DNA from: Phytomonospora endophytica
GTDB lineage: Bacteria; Actinomycetota; Actinomycetes; Mycobacteriales; Micromonosporaceae
Assembly (NCBI RefSeq): GCF_014202425.1
Contig: NZ_JACHGT010000011.1
Location: 62,001 to 126,000 of the forward strand
Direction: 5' to 3'
Length of the DNA: 64,000 bases
The translations under genes and the position numbers were made by a program. The notes below the pieces were generated by a model. It was not told the DNA's origin. It worked only from the letters and a program-made list of their open reading frames with translations, and did not search any database. Shown one piece after another: positions 1-8,798 of this stretch (the first letter of the stretch is position 1; the number at the start of each line of letters is the position of its first letter).

Positions 1-750
1 CACACGCTGCCCGGAGTCGTCGGGCAGGACCATGTTCTCGAAGTTCAGCTCCAGCTCGCCGACCAGCGGATGGTGCAGCAGCTTGACCCCGAAGGTGCAC
101 GTCCGCACCGGATGCCGCGCCCACAGCGAGGTGAACTCGCCGCTCTTCATCGACAGCTCGCCGATCAGTTCGGCCAGCGCGCGGTCCTCCGGGTTCTCCC
201 CGGCGACCATCCGCAGCGACGCGATCGCGACGCGCGCCTCCTCGTCCCAGCGTGGGTAGAGCTCGCGCGTGTGCGGGTCGAGGAACAGCAGCCGCGCGAG
301 GTTCGGGCGGTCGTCGAAGGCGAGGTGCCCGGCGAGCAGCGCGTGCCCGAAACGGTTCCAGGCCAGGACGTTCGTGCGCCGGTCGAGGACCGCCGCCGGG
401 ACGCCGTCGAGGGCCTCGATGAGCTGCCTCGTCGCCGTCCGCGCGGTCTCGGGGCGGGCCACCGGCGGCCGCCGCTTCTTCACCGGCCGCGCCAGATGCA
501 GCAGGTGCGCCCGCTCGTCGTCGTCGAGCCGCAGGGCCCGCGCGACGGCGTCGAGGACCGAGTCGGAGGCGTTGCGGCTCTGCCCCTGCTCCAGGCGCGT
601 GTAGTACGCCACGCTCACCCCCGCCAGCTGCGCCAGCTCCTCCCGGCGCAGCCCCGGCACGCGGCGGCGGGCGCCGTACGACGTCAGGCCCACCTCCTCG
701 GGGTTGAGGCGGGCGCGACGGGTGCGCAGGAAGTCGCCGAGTTCGCTCAT
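1..750 (-). CDS. XRE-family regulator with MmyB-like ligand domain (3' end outside window)
   Basis: The frame is open from the ATG at 750 to the left edge, giving 250 codons with no stop. The N-terminal third has an XRE helix-turn-helix (GLRREELAQLAGVSVAYYTR, about residues 34-53) and then EQGQSRNASDSVLDAVARAL, as in the family. The rest resembles the MmyB-like ligand-binding domain: NVLAWN, then LELNFENMVLPDDSGQR at the edge. Family members are usually 270-290 aa, so about 20-40 residues are missing. It is divergent from the MFS exporter gene at 896; such pairs usually consist of a repressor and the pump it controls. That role is inferred, and the ligand is unknown. Confidence 0.88.
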   Translation of the reverse strand, partial: MSELGDFLRTRRARLNPEEVGLTSYGARRRVPGLRREELAQLAGVSVAYYTRLEQGQSRNASDSVLDAVARALRLDDDERAHLLHLARPVKKRRPPVARPETARTATRQLIEALDGVPAAVLDRRTNVLAWNRFGHALLAGHLAFDDRPNLARLLFLDPHTRELYPRWDEEARVAIASLRMVAGENPEDRALAELIGELSMKSGEFTSLWARHPVRTCTFGVKLLHHPLVGELELNFENMVLPDDSGQRV

Positions 751-895
751 GTCCCCAGTATTCGCCGATGATCACCGACGCGGCCACCGCGAGCCTGACC
801 CTGCCGGTGGTAGGAAATCGGGGTGTCTGGCAGCCGTGCCGCCGCCGTCGCACGATCGTCATCGACTGATTCGCAAGCGGTGAAGGGCAAAGACG

Positions 896-2287
896 ATGAC
901 GACGACGCTGGAACGTCCGGTGACGACGCGCATGAGCGGCCGGAGCAAGGCCGTACTGGTGGTGCTGCTGGTGGCGCAGTTCATGCTCGCCGTCGACTTC
1001 TCCATCCTGAACGTGGCGCTGCCGGTGATCGGCGAGGGCCTGGGCTTCACCCTCGGCGGGCTGCAATGGATCGCGACCGGATTCGCGCTCGCCGCGGCCG
1101 GTTTCACCCTCCTCGCCGGACGGGTCGCCGACCTGTTCGGCAGGCGGCGGCTGTTCCTCGGCGGCATGGCGGTCCTCGCGATCGCCTCCCTGGCGGGCGG
1201 TCTGGCGCAGACGCCGGAGATCCTGCTGATCGCACGGGTCGTCCAAGGCCTCGCGACCGCCGTCGTGACGCCCGCCGGGCTGTCCCTGCTGACCACGTCC
1301 TTCCCGGAAGGACCCTTGCGGGACAAGGCACTGGGCCTCAACGGCGCCCTCATGTCGGCCGGTTTCACGGCCGGGGCCGTCCTCGGCGGACTGCTCACCG
1401 ACCTGCTCAGCTGGCGCTGGGCCTTCTTCATCAACGTGCCCGTCGCCGTCGCGGTCCTCGTCGTCGCGCCCATGCTGATCGCCGAAAGCCGTGTCCCGCA
1501 ACGGAAACTGGACGTGCCCGGCGCGGTGACCGTCACCGGTGGCCTGCTCGCCGTCGTCTACGGTCTCACCCGCGCCGGTGAGCACGGCTTCACCGAACCC
1601 CTCGCCCTGGCGGCGTTCGCGGTCGGCGCGGTCCTGCTGGTCGCCTTCTGGCTCGTCGAGCGCCGGGCCGGCGCGCCCCTCGTGCCGGTCGGGATCCTCA
1701 AGCGCCGCACGGTCATCTGGGGCAACCTCGCCGGGCTGATCGCCTTCGCGACCGAGACCTCCCTGGTGTTCCTGATGACCCTCTACCTCCAGCAGGTCCT
1801 CGGCTACTCGGCCTTCGCGACCGGTCTCGCCTTCGGCGTCCTCGGCGCCGGAACCGTGGTGGGCGGCGTGATCGGCGCCCGCGTCATCGCCCGCATCGGG
1901 ACCCGCGCGGCCCTCGTCGGCGGCCTCGCCGTGCAGGCCGTGGCGACGGCGTCCCTGGTGCTTCTGGGCGCCGACCGGGGCTGGCTCACGCTCCTGCTGG
2001 CCGCCACCGCCCTCGGCGGCGTCGGGAACATGGTCGCGATCGTCGGCTTCATGGTCACCGCGACCTCCGGGCTCCCCGACGGGGAGCAGGGCCTGGCGAC
2101 CGGCCTGGCCACGATGACGCAGCAGGTCGGGATCACGATGGGCATCCCGGTGATGAGCGCGGTCGTCGCCGCGGGCGTCGCCGGCGGCGGGAGCGTCCTC
2201 GACGGGGTCGGGACGGCGGTGCTGGTCAACGCCGGGCTGGTACTGGCGGCGGCGGTCCTGGTGGGGGTGGGGCTGCGTCGAAAGTAG
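896..2287 (+). CDS. MFS transporter, DHA2-like drug exporter
   Basis: A 463-aa polytopic membrane protein. The first helix ends in MLAVDFSILNVALPVIG, the D-x-(S/T)-I-x-N-V-A-L-P signature of DHA2-type exporters. The motif A region (GRVADLFGRRRLF) follows helix 2, and R-V-V-Q-G-L lies in helix 4. About 14 hydrophobic segments fit the DHA2 family, which exports drugs, dyes or secondary metabolites by proton antiport. The ATG at 896 is preceded by GAAGGGC. The gene is divergent from the XRE/MmyB-type regulator, the likely controller. The substrate cannot be told from sequence. Confidence 0.88.
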   Translation: MTTTLERPVTTRMSGRSKAVLVVLLVAQFMLAVDFSILNVALPVIGEGLGFTLGGLQWIATGFALAAAGFTLLAGRVADLFGRRRLFLGGMAVLAIASLAGGLAQTPEILLIARVVQGLATAVVTPAGLSLLTTSFPEGPLRDKALGLNGALMSAGFTAGAVLGGLLTDLLSWRWAFFINVPVAVAVLVVAPMLIAESRVPQRKLDVPGAVTVTGGLLAVVYGLTRAGEHGFTEPLALAAFAVGAVLLVAFWLVERRAGAPLVPVGILKRRTVIWGNLAGLIAFATETSLVFLMTLYLQQVLGYSAFATGLAFGVLGAGTVVGGVIGARVIARIGTRAALVGGLAVQAVATASLVLLGADRGWLTLLLAATALGGVGNMVAIVGFMVTATSGLPDGEQGLATGLATMTQQVGITMGIPVMSAVVAAGVAGGGSVLDGVGTAVLVNAGLVLAAAVLVGVGLRRK

Positions 2288-2297
2288 GCTCCCGCCC

Positions 2298-2804
2298 ATG
2301 GGCTACGACGTCCACGGACTTCTCGCCGACTGGCCGGCGACCGTCGAGGCCGCGCGAACATCGCGCGGCCTCGACTTCTTCTGGGCGCACGAGGACGTCC
2401 CGCCCTGCTTCACCGAGCGGGACTTCGCCGGCCGCTTCGCCTTCCAGGCCGCGCAGTTCGCCTACGAGCGGATGCGGCCGCTGCTCTCACGCCCGCTGCT
2501 GGCCCGCACCGACGCGGTGATCGGCGCCTTCTACGGCGACGACTCCGCCGCCGACGACCTCGCCGAGGACGCGGAACTGCCCCACTCGGGCGCCTTCTAC
2601 GCGCTGCGGCCCGCCCGGGTCGCGGTGATCGACACCATCGGGGTCGCCTGGGACGAGATCGAGGCCGCCATCGCGCCGGACTGCTTCACCGACGCACACG
2701 TCCCCGACCTCGAACGCTTCGCCTGGGTCGTCGGCCAGCAGCTCGCCTGGCTGCGGGAGGCCGCGCGCGAGGGCCTCGGCGTCGTGGCCGTCGTCGGTCA
2801 GTGA
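2298..2804 (+). CDS. Hypothetical protein, 168 aa
   Basis: I do not recognise the family. The protein is soluble and acidic, without signal peptide or membrane segment, and rich in Trp, Phe and Asp (for example GLDFFWAHEDVPPCF). It starts 10 nt after the MFS stop. A TAGGCT box at 2285-2290 overlaps that stop codon and lies 7 nt before the ATG, so it probably has its own leaderless transcript rather than depending on the transporter. Codon use is like that of its neighbours, which supports a real gene. Function unknown. Confidence 0.75.
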   Translation: MGYDVHGLLADWPATVEAARTSRGLDFFWAHEDVPPCFTERDFAGRFAFQAAQFAYERMRPLLSRPLLARTDAVIGAFYGDDSAADDLAEDAELPHSGAFYALRPARVAVIDTIGVAWDEIEAAIAPDCFTDAHVPDLERFAWVVGQQLAWLREAAREGLGVVAVVGQ

Positions 2805-2878
2805 GATAACCGCGCCCCCGACCAATCCGCTCCCGCCCCCGCCGCGAATCACCGGGGAGACCGACAACGGGAGTCACG

Positions 2879-3469
2879 GTGAGACGGGATTTCGAAGCTC
2901 ACGCCCACCCCGAGGGCGCGCCCATGTCCACCCCCGACGACCTCCTCCGCCTCGTCGCGAAAGGGGACGAAGGCGCCTTCGAGAGGCTCTACGACCAGGT
3001 CGCCCCACGCGTCTACGGCCTCGCCCGCCGCGTCCTGCGCGACCCCGCGCAGGCCGAGGAGGTCGCGCAGGAGGCCCTCGTCGACGTGTGGCGCCTCGCC
3101 GCCCGCTTCGACCCCGCCCGGGCCTCGGCCATCTCGTGGATCATGACGCTCACCCACCGGCGCGCCGTCGACCGCGTCCGCAGCTCCCAGTCGCGCACCG
3201 AACGGGAGAACCGCGTCGCCGCGGGTCAGGGCGAGATTCCCTTCGACGACGTCACCGAGGAGACCCTGGGCCGCCTCGAACGCCAGCAGCTCCGCCGGTG
3301 CCTGCGCACCTTGAGCGAACTCCAGCGCGAGTCGATCGCCCTCGCCTTCTACGGCGGTCTCACCTACCCACAGGTCGCCGCCACCCTCGACGTCGCGCTC
3401 GGCACCGTCAAGACCCGCATGCGCGACGGCCTCATCCGTCTCCGCGACTGCCTGGAGGTGAGGAGATGA
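2879..3469 (+). CDS. ECF RNA polymerase sigma factor, SigK-like
   Basis: A sigma-70 family ECF factor of 196 aa. Region 2 is around AQAEEVAQEALVDVWRLAAR (-10 recognition and core binding) and region 4 is the C-terminal HTH around LTYPQVAATLDVALGTVKTR (-35 recognition). The next gene overlaps by 4 bp and encodes an RskA-like membrane anti-sigma factor, the arrangement known for SigK/RskA. The GTG at 2879 follows CGGGAG; an ATG at 2924 (MSTPDD) is a credible shorter start because homology begins near there. The factor should direct transcription when its anti-sigma factor is proteolysed. Targets are unknown. Confidence 0.9.
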   Translation: MRRDFEAHAHPEGAPMSTPDDLLRLVAKGDEGAFERLYDQVAPRVYGLARRVLRDPAQAEEVAQEALVDVWRLAARFDPARASAISWIMTLTHRRAVDRVRSSQSRTERENRVAAGQGEIPFDDVTEETLGRLERQQLRRCLRTLSELQRESIALAFYGGLTYPQVAATLDVALGTVKTRMRDGLIRLRDCLEVRR

Positions 3470-4194
3470 GCGACGACGTCCACACCCTCGTCGGGGCCTA
3501 CGCCCTCGACGCGCTGGACGACCTCGACCGCGCCCGCGTCGAACGCCACCTCGGTCGCTGCCCGTCCTGCTCGCGCGAGGCCGCCGAACTGACCGCGACC
3601 GCCGCCCGGCTCGCCGACGCCTCGGCCGCCGTGCCGCCCGCGCGGCTGCGCGGTGAGGTCATGCGCGCGGTGTCCCGTACCCGCCAGTTGCCGCCGCGCA
3701 CCCGCGAGACGCCGATCGCGGAGGCGCCCGTCGTCCGCCGCTGGCGCACCCGCACGGCCGTGGCCGTCGCCGCCGGGATCCTCGCCTTCGGGACCGCCGC
3801 GGTCACCTACGCCGTCCAGGAACAGCGCGTCGCCGACGCGCAGGCCGAGGCCGACGCCGTGCAGGCGCGGACCGAGCGGATCGCGACGGTCCTCGCCGCG
3901 CCCGACGCGATCGCCGCGACCGTGCCCGCCACCGACGGCGGCGAGCTCCTCGTGGTGCGGTCGGCCGCGCTCGACGCCGCCGTCGTCACACGCGTGGGCA
4001 TGCCCGCGTTGCCGCCCGACCGGGCCTACCAGCTGTGGCTCGACGTCGACGGGCGCATGGTCAGCGCCGGGCTCATGCCCGACAGCACCGCCCTCGTCGA
4101 CATCGGCACCGCCACCCGCGTCGCCCTGTCGGCCGAACCCGCCGGCGGCTCGCCGACCCCGACGCACCCGGTCGGCATAGTCGATCTCGGGTGA
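3466..4194 (+). CDS. Membrane anti-sigma factor, RskA-like, zinc-binding N-terminus
   Basis: The ATG at 3466 overlaps the sigma factor stop (ATGA) and is preceded by GGAGGTGAGGAG, a very strong ribosome site, so the two are translationally coupled. The 242-aa product has an N-terminal anti-sigma domain with the H-x3-C-x2-C zinc motif (HLGRCPSC). One membrane helix lies near residue 105 (VAVAAGILAFGTAAVTYAV). The extracytoplasmic RskA-type C-terminal domain contains YQLWLDVDGRMVSAGLM. By family knowledge it holds the sigma factor inactive at the membrane until regulated proteolysis releases it. The signal sensed here is not known. Confidence 0.9.
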   Translation: MSDDVHTLVGAYALDALDDLDRARVERHLGRCPSCSREAAELTATAARLADASAAVPPARLRGEVMRAVSRTRQLPPRTRETPIAEAPVVRRWRTRTAVAVAAGILAFGTAAVTYAVQEQRVADAQAEADAVQARTERIATVLAAPDAIAATVPATDGGELLVVRSAALDAAVVTRVGMPALPPDRAYQLWLDVDGRMVSAGLMPDSTALVDIGTATRVALSAEPAGGSPTPTHPVGIVDLG

Positions 4195-4223
4195 TACCCA
4201 TCCGGTCCCCGTCCGGCCGCGAA

Positions 4224-4247
4224 CACCGGTGGAGATGTCCACCGGTG
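4224..4247 (+). terminator. Hairpin after the anti-sigma gene
   Basis: A perfect 10-bp inverted repeat, CACCGGTGGA-GATG-TCCACCGGTG, lies 30 nt after the anti-sigma factor stop. There is no T run, so it is either an actinobacterial-type terminator without a T tail or an mRNA 3' stabiliser. The rest of the 376-bp gap (4195-4570) shows no gene or other structure that I can support. Confidence 0.55.
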
Positions 4248-4570
4248 GCGCGGGAATGGAGGGAAGGCCGTGGGAGACGACCCGTTCCTTCTTGCCACGC
4301 GTCACCGCCGGTGGCCGGTGGCGACGTCCACACCGCGAAGGGGACGGTGTGGCCGCACGTGTGCCGATGTCGCCGGAGAAGCAGCCGACGCCGGGAGGGT
4401 CATCACGTCCCGGCGTCCCATGGCGTCCTGGATCGACGCCCTGCCGCCTTTCCCTGCGCGCTGGTGGGAAGCCGCGGCCCTCGTGGTGCTGCCGCGGTCG
4501 CGCGCCCGCGCCCGGCCGGACGTGGGCTCGTCCGGCCGGGCCCGGCGGAGACCCGTGCCGGCCGGGTCGG

Positions 4571-4978
4571 CTACGTGTAGAGGCAGAAGGGATGCCCGGC
4601 CGGGTCGAGGAGGACGCGGACGTCGTCCTGCGGCTGGTGTTCGGGGAGTTCGGCGCCGAGCTCGACGGCGCGGGCGGTCTCGGCTTCGAGGTCGGTGACC
4701 TGGAAGTCGAGGTGCAGCATCATCTGCTGCGCGCCTTCCGGCGCGGGCCAGACCGGGCGGACGTAGGCGGGATTGTGCTGGACGCCGAGATAGCCGGCGC
4801 CTTCGCCGAGGTCGAGGGCCGAGCCGGCGGTGTCCATCTTCCAGATCCGCCAGCCGCGCAGCCGGGAGTAGAAGAGCGTGAGGGTCTCGACGTCGTCGGT
4901 GTCGATGACGACGCCCCACCAGTCCTTGCGGTTCCAGCGTTCGGGGGAGATGCCGCGGCTCTCGTCGGTTTCGGTCAT
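4571..4978 (-). CDS. VOC-superfamily (glyoxalase-like) protein
   Basis: A 135-aa single-copy VOC domain with the typical beta-alpha-beta-beta-beta pattern: WWGVVIDTDDVETLTLFYSRL at the start, HLDFQVTDLEAE in the middle, and VRVLLDPAGHPFCLY at the end. VOC proteins include metal-dependent dioxygenases, glyoxalases and drug-binding resistance proteins. The sequence alone does not say which applies here. TAAGCT (4985-4990 on the minus strand) lies 6 nt before the ATG, so the gene is probably leaderless. It lies downstream of the ugp cluster on the same strand but has its own promoter. Confidence 0.82.
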   Translation of the reverse strand: MTETDESRGISPERWNRKDWWGVVIDTDDVETLTLFYSRLRGWRIWKMDTAGSALDLGEGAGYLGVQHNPAYVRPVWPAPEGAQQMMLHLDFQVTDLEAETARAVELGAELPEHQPQDDVRVLLDPAGHPFCLYT

Positions 4979-5041
4979 GGGGGGAGCTTAGGTGGGGGTG
5001 GCGGCGCCGAGGAGCGTTTCGGGTGCGCCCGGCACGCCGAA

Positions 5042-5065
5042 GGGACCGCCCCGAAGGACGGTCCC
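5042..5065 (-). terminator. Possible terminator after ugpE
   Basis: A 7-bp inverted repeat, GGGACCG-N10-CGGTCCC, lies 18 nt beyond the ugpE stop on the minus strand. The stem is short and there is no clear T tail, so this is weak. Confidence 0.35.
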
Positions 5066-5082
5066 CTGTGGACATCGGCGCG

Positions 5083-5943
5083 CTACTTGTCCCGTGTCAG
5101 CGCGAATCCCGTCATGAACGGCCGCTGCAGTGCCAGGAACACCAGCACCGGCGGCAGCGACGCCACCAGCGCGCCCATGAGCAGCGGCCCGTAGGACTGC
5201 CCCTCACCGGCGGCCTGGAGGCTGGCCAGCCCGACCTGCACGACCTGGTTCTCACTGCCCGACACCGACAGCAGCGGCCACAGGTACATGTTCCAGCCGT
5301 ACAGGAACTGGATCACGAACAGCGCCCCCGTGACGTTCCACGACATGGGGATCAGCACCCGCCACAGGAACTGCAGCGGGTTGGCGCCGTCGAGCTGCGC
5401 GGCCTCCGACAGGTTCGCCGGGAGGTTGGCGAAGTGCTGCCGGAACAGGAAGGCCGCCGTCGCCGAGGCCAGGAACGGGATCGTCAGCCCCGCGAGGGAG
5501 TCGGACATGCCGAGGTCGTCGACGATCCCGAACAGCGCGAGGATCGACACCTCCGTCGGCATCATCAGCGTGACCAGCACCAGCACGAAGACGATCGACC
5601 GGCCCGGGAAGCGGAAGTACACGAAGGCCAGTCCGGCCAGGATCCCGGTGATCGCCTTGCCGGTGGCGATGATCGCCGACATGACCGCCGAGTTGAGCAT
5701 GTACCGCCACAGGTCCCGGTCATTCCACACGACCGAGAGGTTCTCGCCGAAGAACTCGCCGGGGGACAGCCGGAAGTTCAGCAGCTGCGAGTTGTTCTGC
5801 GTCGATCCGAGCAGGGCGTAGACGACCGGCGCGCACAGCACCGCGCAGATCACGATCAGCGCGATGTGGATGTGCGCGGTCCGCCGCCGTGGTTTGTTGC
5901 GCCGTACGGCCTGCGCCGTCCCGGTCTTGGTGTCAGCCTCCAT
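5083..5943 (-). CDS. ugpE: ABC transporter permease, UgpE-like (glycerol-3-phosphate uptake)
   Basis: A 286-aa MalG/UgpE-type permease with about six membrane helices. The EAA loop that contacts the ATPase is present as NLSEAAQLDGANPLQFLWRV, with the conserved EAA-x3-G core. The N-terminal 25 residues are basic and cytoplasmic. The gene overlaps the upstream permease by 11 bp, so the two are translated together. With UgpB and UgpA it would form the membrane channel for glycerol-3-phosphate or glycerophosphodiesters. No ATPase gene lies in the cluster, so it may use a shared ATPase encoded elsewhere, as MsiK-dependent systems do. Confidence 0.82.
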   Translation of the reverse strand: MEADTKTGTAQAVRRNKPRRRTAHIHIALIVICAVLCAPVVYALLGSTQNNSQLLNFRLSPGEFFGENLSVVWNDRDLWRYMLNSAVMSAIIATGKAITGILAGLAFVYFRFPGRSIVFVLVLVTLMMPTEVSILALFGIVDDLGMSDSLAGLTIPFLASATAAFLFRQHFANLPANLSEAAQLDGANPLQFLWRVLIPMSWNVTGALFVIQFLYGWNMYLWPLLSVSGSENQVVQVGLASLQAAGEGQSYGPLLMGALVASLPPVLVFLALQRPFMTGFALTRDK

Positions 5944-7312
5944 AGTGGACTCGCCTTCCGGTGGCGCGGAACTGCCAGGCGGTCACCGCGAGGACCATCA
6001 CGAACAGCACCAGCGAGCGGGCCGCGCCGTCGCCGATCCATTCGGCCGACTGCCACACCGAGAACATCGCGTCGACGGTCGCGCCGGACGGGCCGCCCTC
6101 GGTGAGGTAGGAGATCGTGCCGAAGACCTCGAAGAACGCGTAGGTCACGTTGGTGACCACGAGGAAGAACGTGATCGGGGTCAGCGCCGGGACGATGAAG
6201 AAGCGCAGCCGCTGCCAGGCGTTGGCGCCGTCGAGGCGCGCGGCCTCCAGCATGTTCGTCGAGACGTTCTGCAGCCCGGCGATGTAGAAGAGGATGGTGA
6301 AACCGAGCGTCTTCCACACGCTGGCCAGGATCACCAGGCCACGGGCCAGGACCGGGTCGGTCCGGTAGTTCGGCATGTCCCACGGCGTCAGCGCCTCGTA
6401 GAGGTGCCCGACGATGCCGGTCAGCGGGTCGAACATGACGAAGAACAGGATGCCGGCGATCGGCGGGCTGACCGCGAAAGGCCAGATCAGCAGCGTCCGG
6501 TAGATCGCACGGCCCTTGATCGGCTGCGAGACCAGCAGGGCGATGCCGAGCCCGACGGCGAGTCCTATCAGGACGGTCGCGCTGGTCAGGATCATCGTGG
6601 TCACGAAGACCGAGCGGTACTCGGGCCCGAACAGCGAGGCCGCACCGGTGATGACGGTGAGGACGGTCAGCCAGCCGCGCAGGCGGCGCAGGTCCGGCGC
6701 GAGCCGCCCGGTGCCGAGGGCGTCGGCGCGGCGGGCCAGTTCGGCGCCGACGGCGACGAGCAGCAGCGCCGCCAGCGGCACCACGAACCACACCTCCACG
6801 CTCGGGCCGAGCAGTTCGGTGTAGTTGTCCACACAGGAGAAACGCTCGATCGGGTTGCCCCGGCGCGTCAGCTGCGTCGACAGCCGCAGCGTCTCGAACA
6901 GCGGCCAGTAGAGGAAGACGGCGAGGACGGCCAGCGTCGGCAGGAGCAGCGCCAGGGCGGCCGGGGCGCCGCCGCGGAAACTGCCCGACTCGGCGCGGTC
7001 GTCGAGGTTGGCCCAGCCGCCCGGCTTCGACAGCGCGCGGCCGATCCAGGCCGTCGCGCCGGTCAGGACCGCCGCACCGGCGGCGAAGGCGGCGATCCCG
7101 ACGCCCAGATCGAGTCCGGAGCGCTCGGGTTCGAAGGTGCACGACTGGAGCGGCACCATCGTCAGGAAGGGACCCAGGAACGCCGCCGGGGCGACGATGA
7201 GCGCGCCGCGCCGGCCGGACAGTCCGGCGTTACGCCAGACCGTCCAGCCGACGAACGCGCCGATGAGGGTGACCGCCGCGAACAGCGGCGGCATCAGCGG
7301 ATAGATCGGCAC
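5933..7312 (-). CDS. ugpA: ABC transporter permease, UgpA-like, with enlarged N-terminus
   Basis: The C-terminal half is a standard MalF/UgpA permease: the helices run from ATVLIGLAVGLGIALL onward and the EAA loop is NMLEAARLDGANAWQRLR. The protein has 459 aa against about 290-320 for the family. The excess is N-terminal: roughly three extra hydrophobic segments in residues 1-105 and a further loop and helix pair around residues 165-235. The start is GTG at 7312, 9 nt after the ugpB stop, and the frame overlaps ugpE by 11 bp. The core channel function is clear; the purpose of the extra segments is unknown. Confidence 0.82.
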   Translation of the reverse strand: MPIYPLMPPLFAAVTLIGAFVGWTVWRNAGLSGRRGALIVAPAAFLGPFLTMVPLQSCTFEPERSGLDLGVGIAAFAAGAAVLTGATAWIGRALSKPGGWANLDDRAESGSFRGGAPAALALLLPTLAVLAVFLYWPLFETLRLSTQLTRRGNPIERFSCVDNYTELLGPSVEVWFVVPLAALLLVAVGAELARRADALGTGRLAPDLRRLRGWLTVLTVITGAASLFGPEYRSVFVTTMILTSATVLIGLAVGLGIALLVSQPIKGRAIYRTLLIWPFAVSPPIAGILFFVMFDPLTGIVGHLYEALTPWDMPNYRTDPVLARGLVILASVWKTLGFTILFYIAGLQNVSTNMLEAARLDGANAWQRLRFFIVPALTPITFFLVVTNVTYAFFEVFGTISYLTEGGPSGATVDAMFSVWQSAEWIGDGAARSLVLFVMVLAVTAWQFRATGRRVHYGG

Positions 7313-7321
7313 GGCGGTCGA

Positions 7322-8695
7322 TCAGCCGCCGTACAAGGCGTTGTAGTCGGTGAGGAGCTTCTGCGCGTCCTCCTGTGCCTTGGCGAAACGGGTCGCCGGG
7401 TCGGCGCCCGAGACCAGCACGTCCTCGACGGCCTGCGTCAGCACCGCGCGGATGCTCACGAAGCTGCCGAGCAGCACGCCCGTGGCGGCCGGGGTGCCGT
7501 TGGCCAGCGCGAGCTGTTCGGTGGCGACCTTCTGGTACGGGTTCTCGGTGAACCAGCCCTCCTGCTCCAGGAGCGCGCCGGCGGCCTTGGTGATCGGGAT
7601 GTAGCCGGTGGTCTTGTGCCAGTCGGCGGCGTTCTTGGGGTTGTTGAGGAACTGCATGAACGCCAGCGACGCGTCCTGCTTGGCCTCGCCCTGCTTGTCG
7701 GTCAGCCACAGGGTGGCGCCGCCGATGAGGTTGCCGGCGTAGGGAACGTCGCCGTTGTAGGGCATCCGGCTGACGTCGACGCCGAAGCCGCCGTCCTTGC
7801 CGGCGCCGACGATGGCCGTCGCGTCACCGGCCGAGGTCATCAGGAACCCGACCTCCTTGGCGGCGAAGGCGTTCTGCGGGCCGTCCCAGTCGTTCTGCTT
7901 GCCGGAGTAGTAATAGGTGCCCGAGTCGTAGAGCTCCTTCTCCCACTTGACGAAGTTGAGCAGCTCCTCGGAGGTGTAGTCGATGTTCTGCGCCCGGCCC
8001 GCACGGCCGTTCTCGTTGTCGGCGATCAGGCCGCCCTGCTGCGCCACGGCCTGCTCGGGGAACCAGCCGTGGTTCGGCCAGGTGATGCAGTGCTTCGGGG
8101 CGTCGGACAGCTTCATGATCTTGGCGCAGGCGGCCTCGATCTCGTCCCAGGTCTCGGGGACCTTGCCGACCTTGGCCTTCTCCAGCATGTCCTTGTTGGA
8201 GTAGAACAGCGTGGTCGAGGTGTTCCACGGCATCGAGCTGAACTGGCCGTCGGTGGTGTAGTAGTTCCGGGCGGCGTCGACGACGTCGTCGAGCACGACC
8301 GGCTCGCCGAGGACGTCGGTGCGGCCGTTGATCGCCTGCTGCACCGAGATGAACAGCGGCTCGCCGTCCTTGTTCACGGCGTCGCGCGCGTCCTGTGTCG
8401 CGGCCTCGAAGTACTGCACGATCTCGGGCGGCGTGCCCTTCTGGATGGCGGCGCTGACGGCGTCGAAGAGCACCTCGTAGGAGTCGTACCCGGAGATGAC
8501 GACCGGGTGCTCGGGGTGCTTGGCGTTGAACTCGTCCGCACGCGCCTTCGCCCAGTCGAGGCGGTAGTCGGTGAAGGCGATCCAGACGTCGATCTGCTTG
8601 TCACCGGCCGCGTCGTCTTCTTTGGAGCAGGCGACGGTGCCGGCGATGAGGGCGAGGGCCGCCGAGGCGGCCAGGATGCTGCGCGAGAGGCGCAT
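7322..8695 (-). CDS. ugpB: Glycerol-3-phosphate-binding lipoprotein, UgpB-like
   Basis: A 457-aa periplasmic-type binding protein. The start at 8695 follows TTGGAGAG and gives a lipoprotein signal ending in GTVAC. Several stretches match UgpB closely: MPWNTSTTLFYSNKDMLEKA, then MPYNG, IGGATLWL and the C-terminal ADWHKTTGYIPITKAA. UgpB binds glycerol-3-phosphate or glycerophosphocholine and delivers it to UgpA/UgpE. It is first in a three-gene minus-strand operon. A possible PHO box upstream (8799-8831) fits uptake of a phosphorus source. The exact ligand is inferred from family resemblance. Confidence 0.86.
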   Translation of the reverse strand: MRLSRSILAASAALALIAGTVACSKEDDAAGDKQIDVWIAFTDYRLDWAKARADEFNAKHPEHPVVISGYDSYEVLFDAVSAAIQKGTPPEIVQYFEAATQDARDAVNKDGEPLFISVQQAINGRTDVLGEPVVLDDVVDAARNYYTTDGQFSSMPWNTSTTLFYSNKDMLEKAKVGKVPETWDEIEAACAKIMKLSDAPKHCITWPNHGWFPEQAVAQQGGLIADNENGRAGRAQNIDYTSEELLNFVKWEKELYDSGTYYYSGKQNDWDGPQNAFAAKEVGFLMTSAGDATAIVGAGKDGGFGVDVSRMPYNGDVPYAGNLIGGATLWLTDKQGEAKQDASLAFMQFLNNPKNAADWHKTTGYIPITKAAGALLEQEGWFTENPYQKVATEQLALANGTPAATGVLLGSFVSIRAVLTQAVEDVLVSGADPATRFAKAQEDAQKLLTDYNALYGG

Positions 8696-8798
8696 TGACT
8701 CTCCAAGGGTCGGGCGCTTACCGGGGGATGGCAAGACTTCGAGGGGGGTAACCGTGCAGGTTGGAGTATCAGCAATGTGTACGGACGGCGTGCGAAAG

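Noticed and set aside
7145-8695. The ugp genes as a general sugar importer
   Set aside because: Several stretches of the binding protein (MPWNTSTTLFYSNKDMLEKA, ADWHKTTGYIPITKAA) match UgpB much better than sugar-binding lipoproteins.
5864-8698. A 944-codon plus-strand open frame opposite the ugp genes
   Set aside because: Same cause as above: an antisense shadow of ugpA/ugpB, rich in Arg, Gln and Glu, with no recognisable domain.
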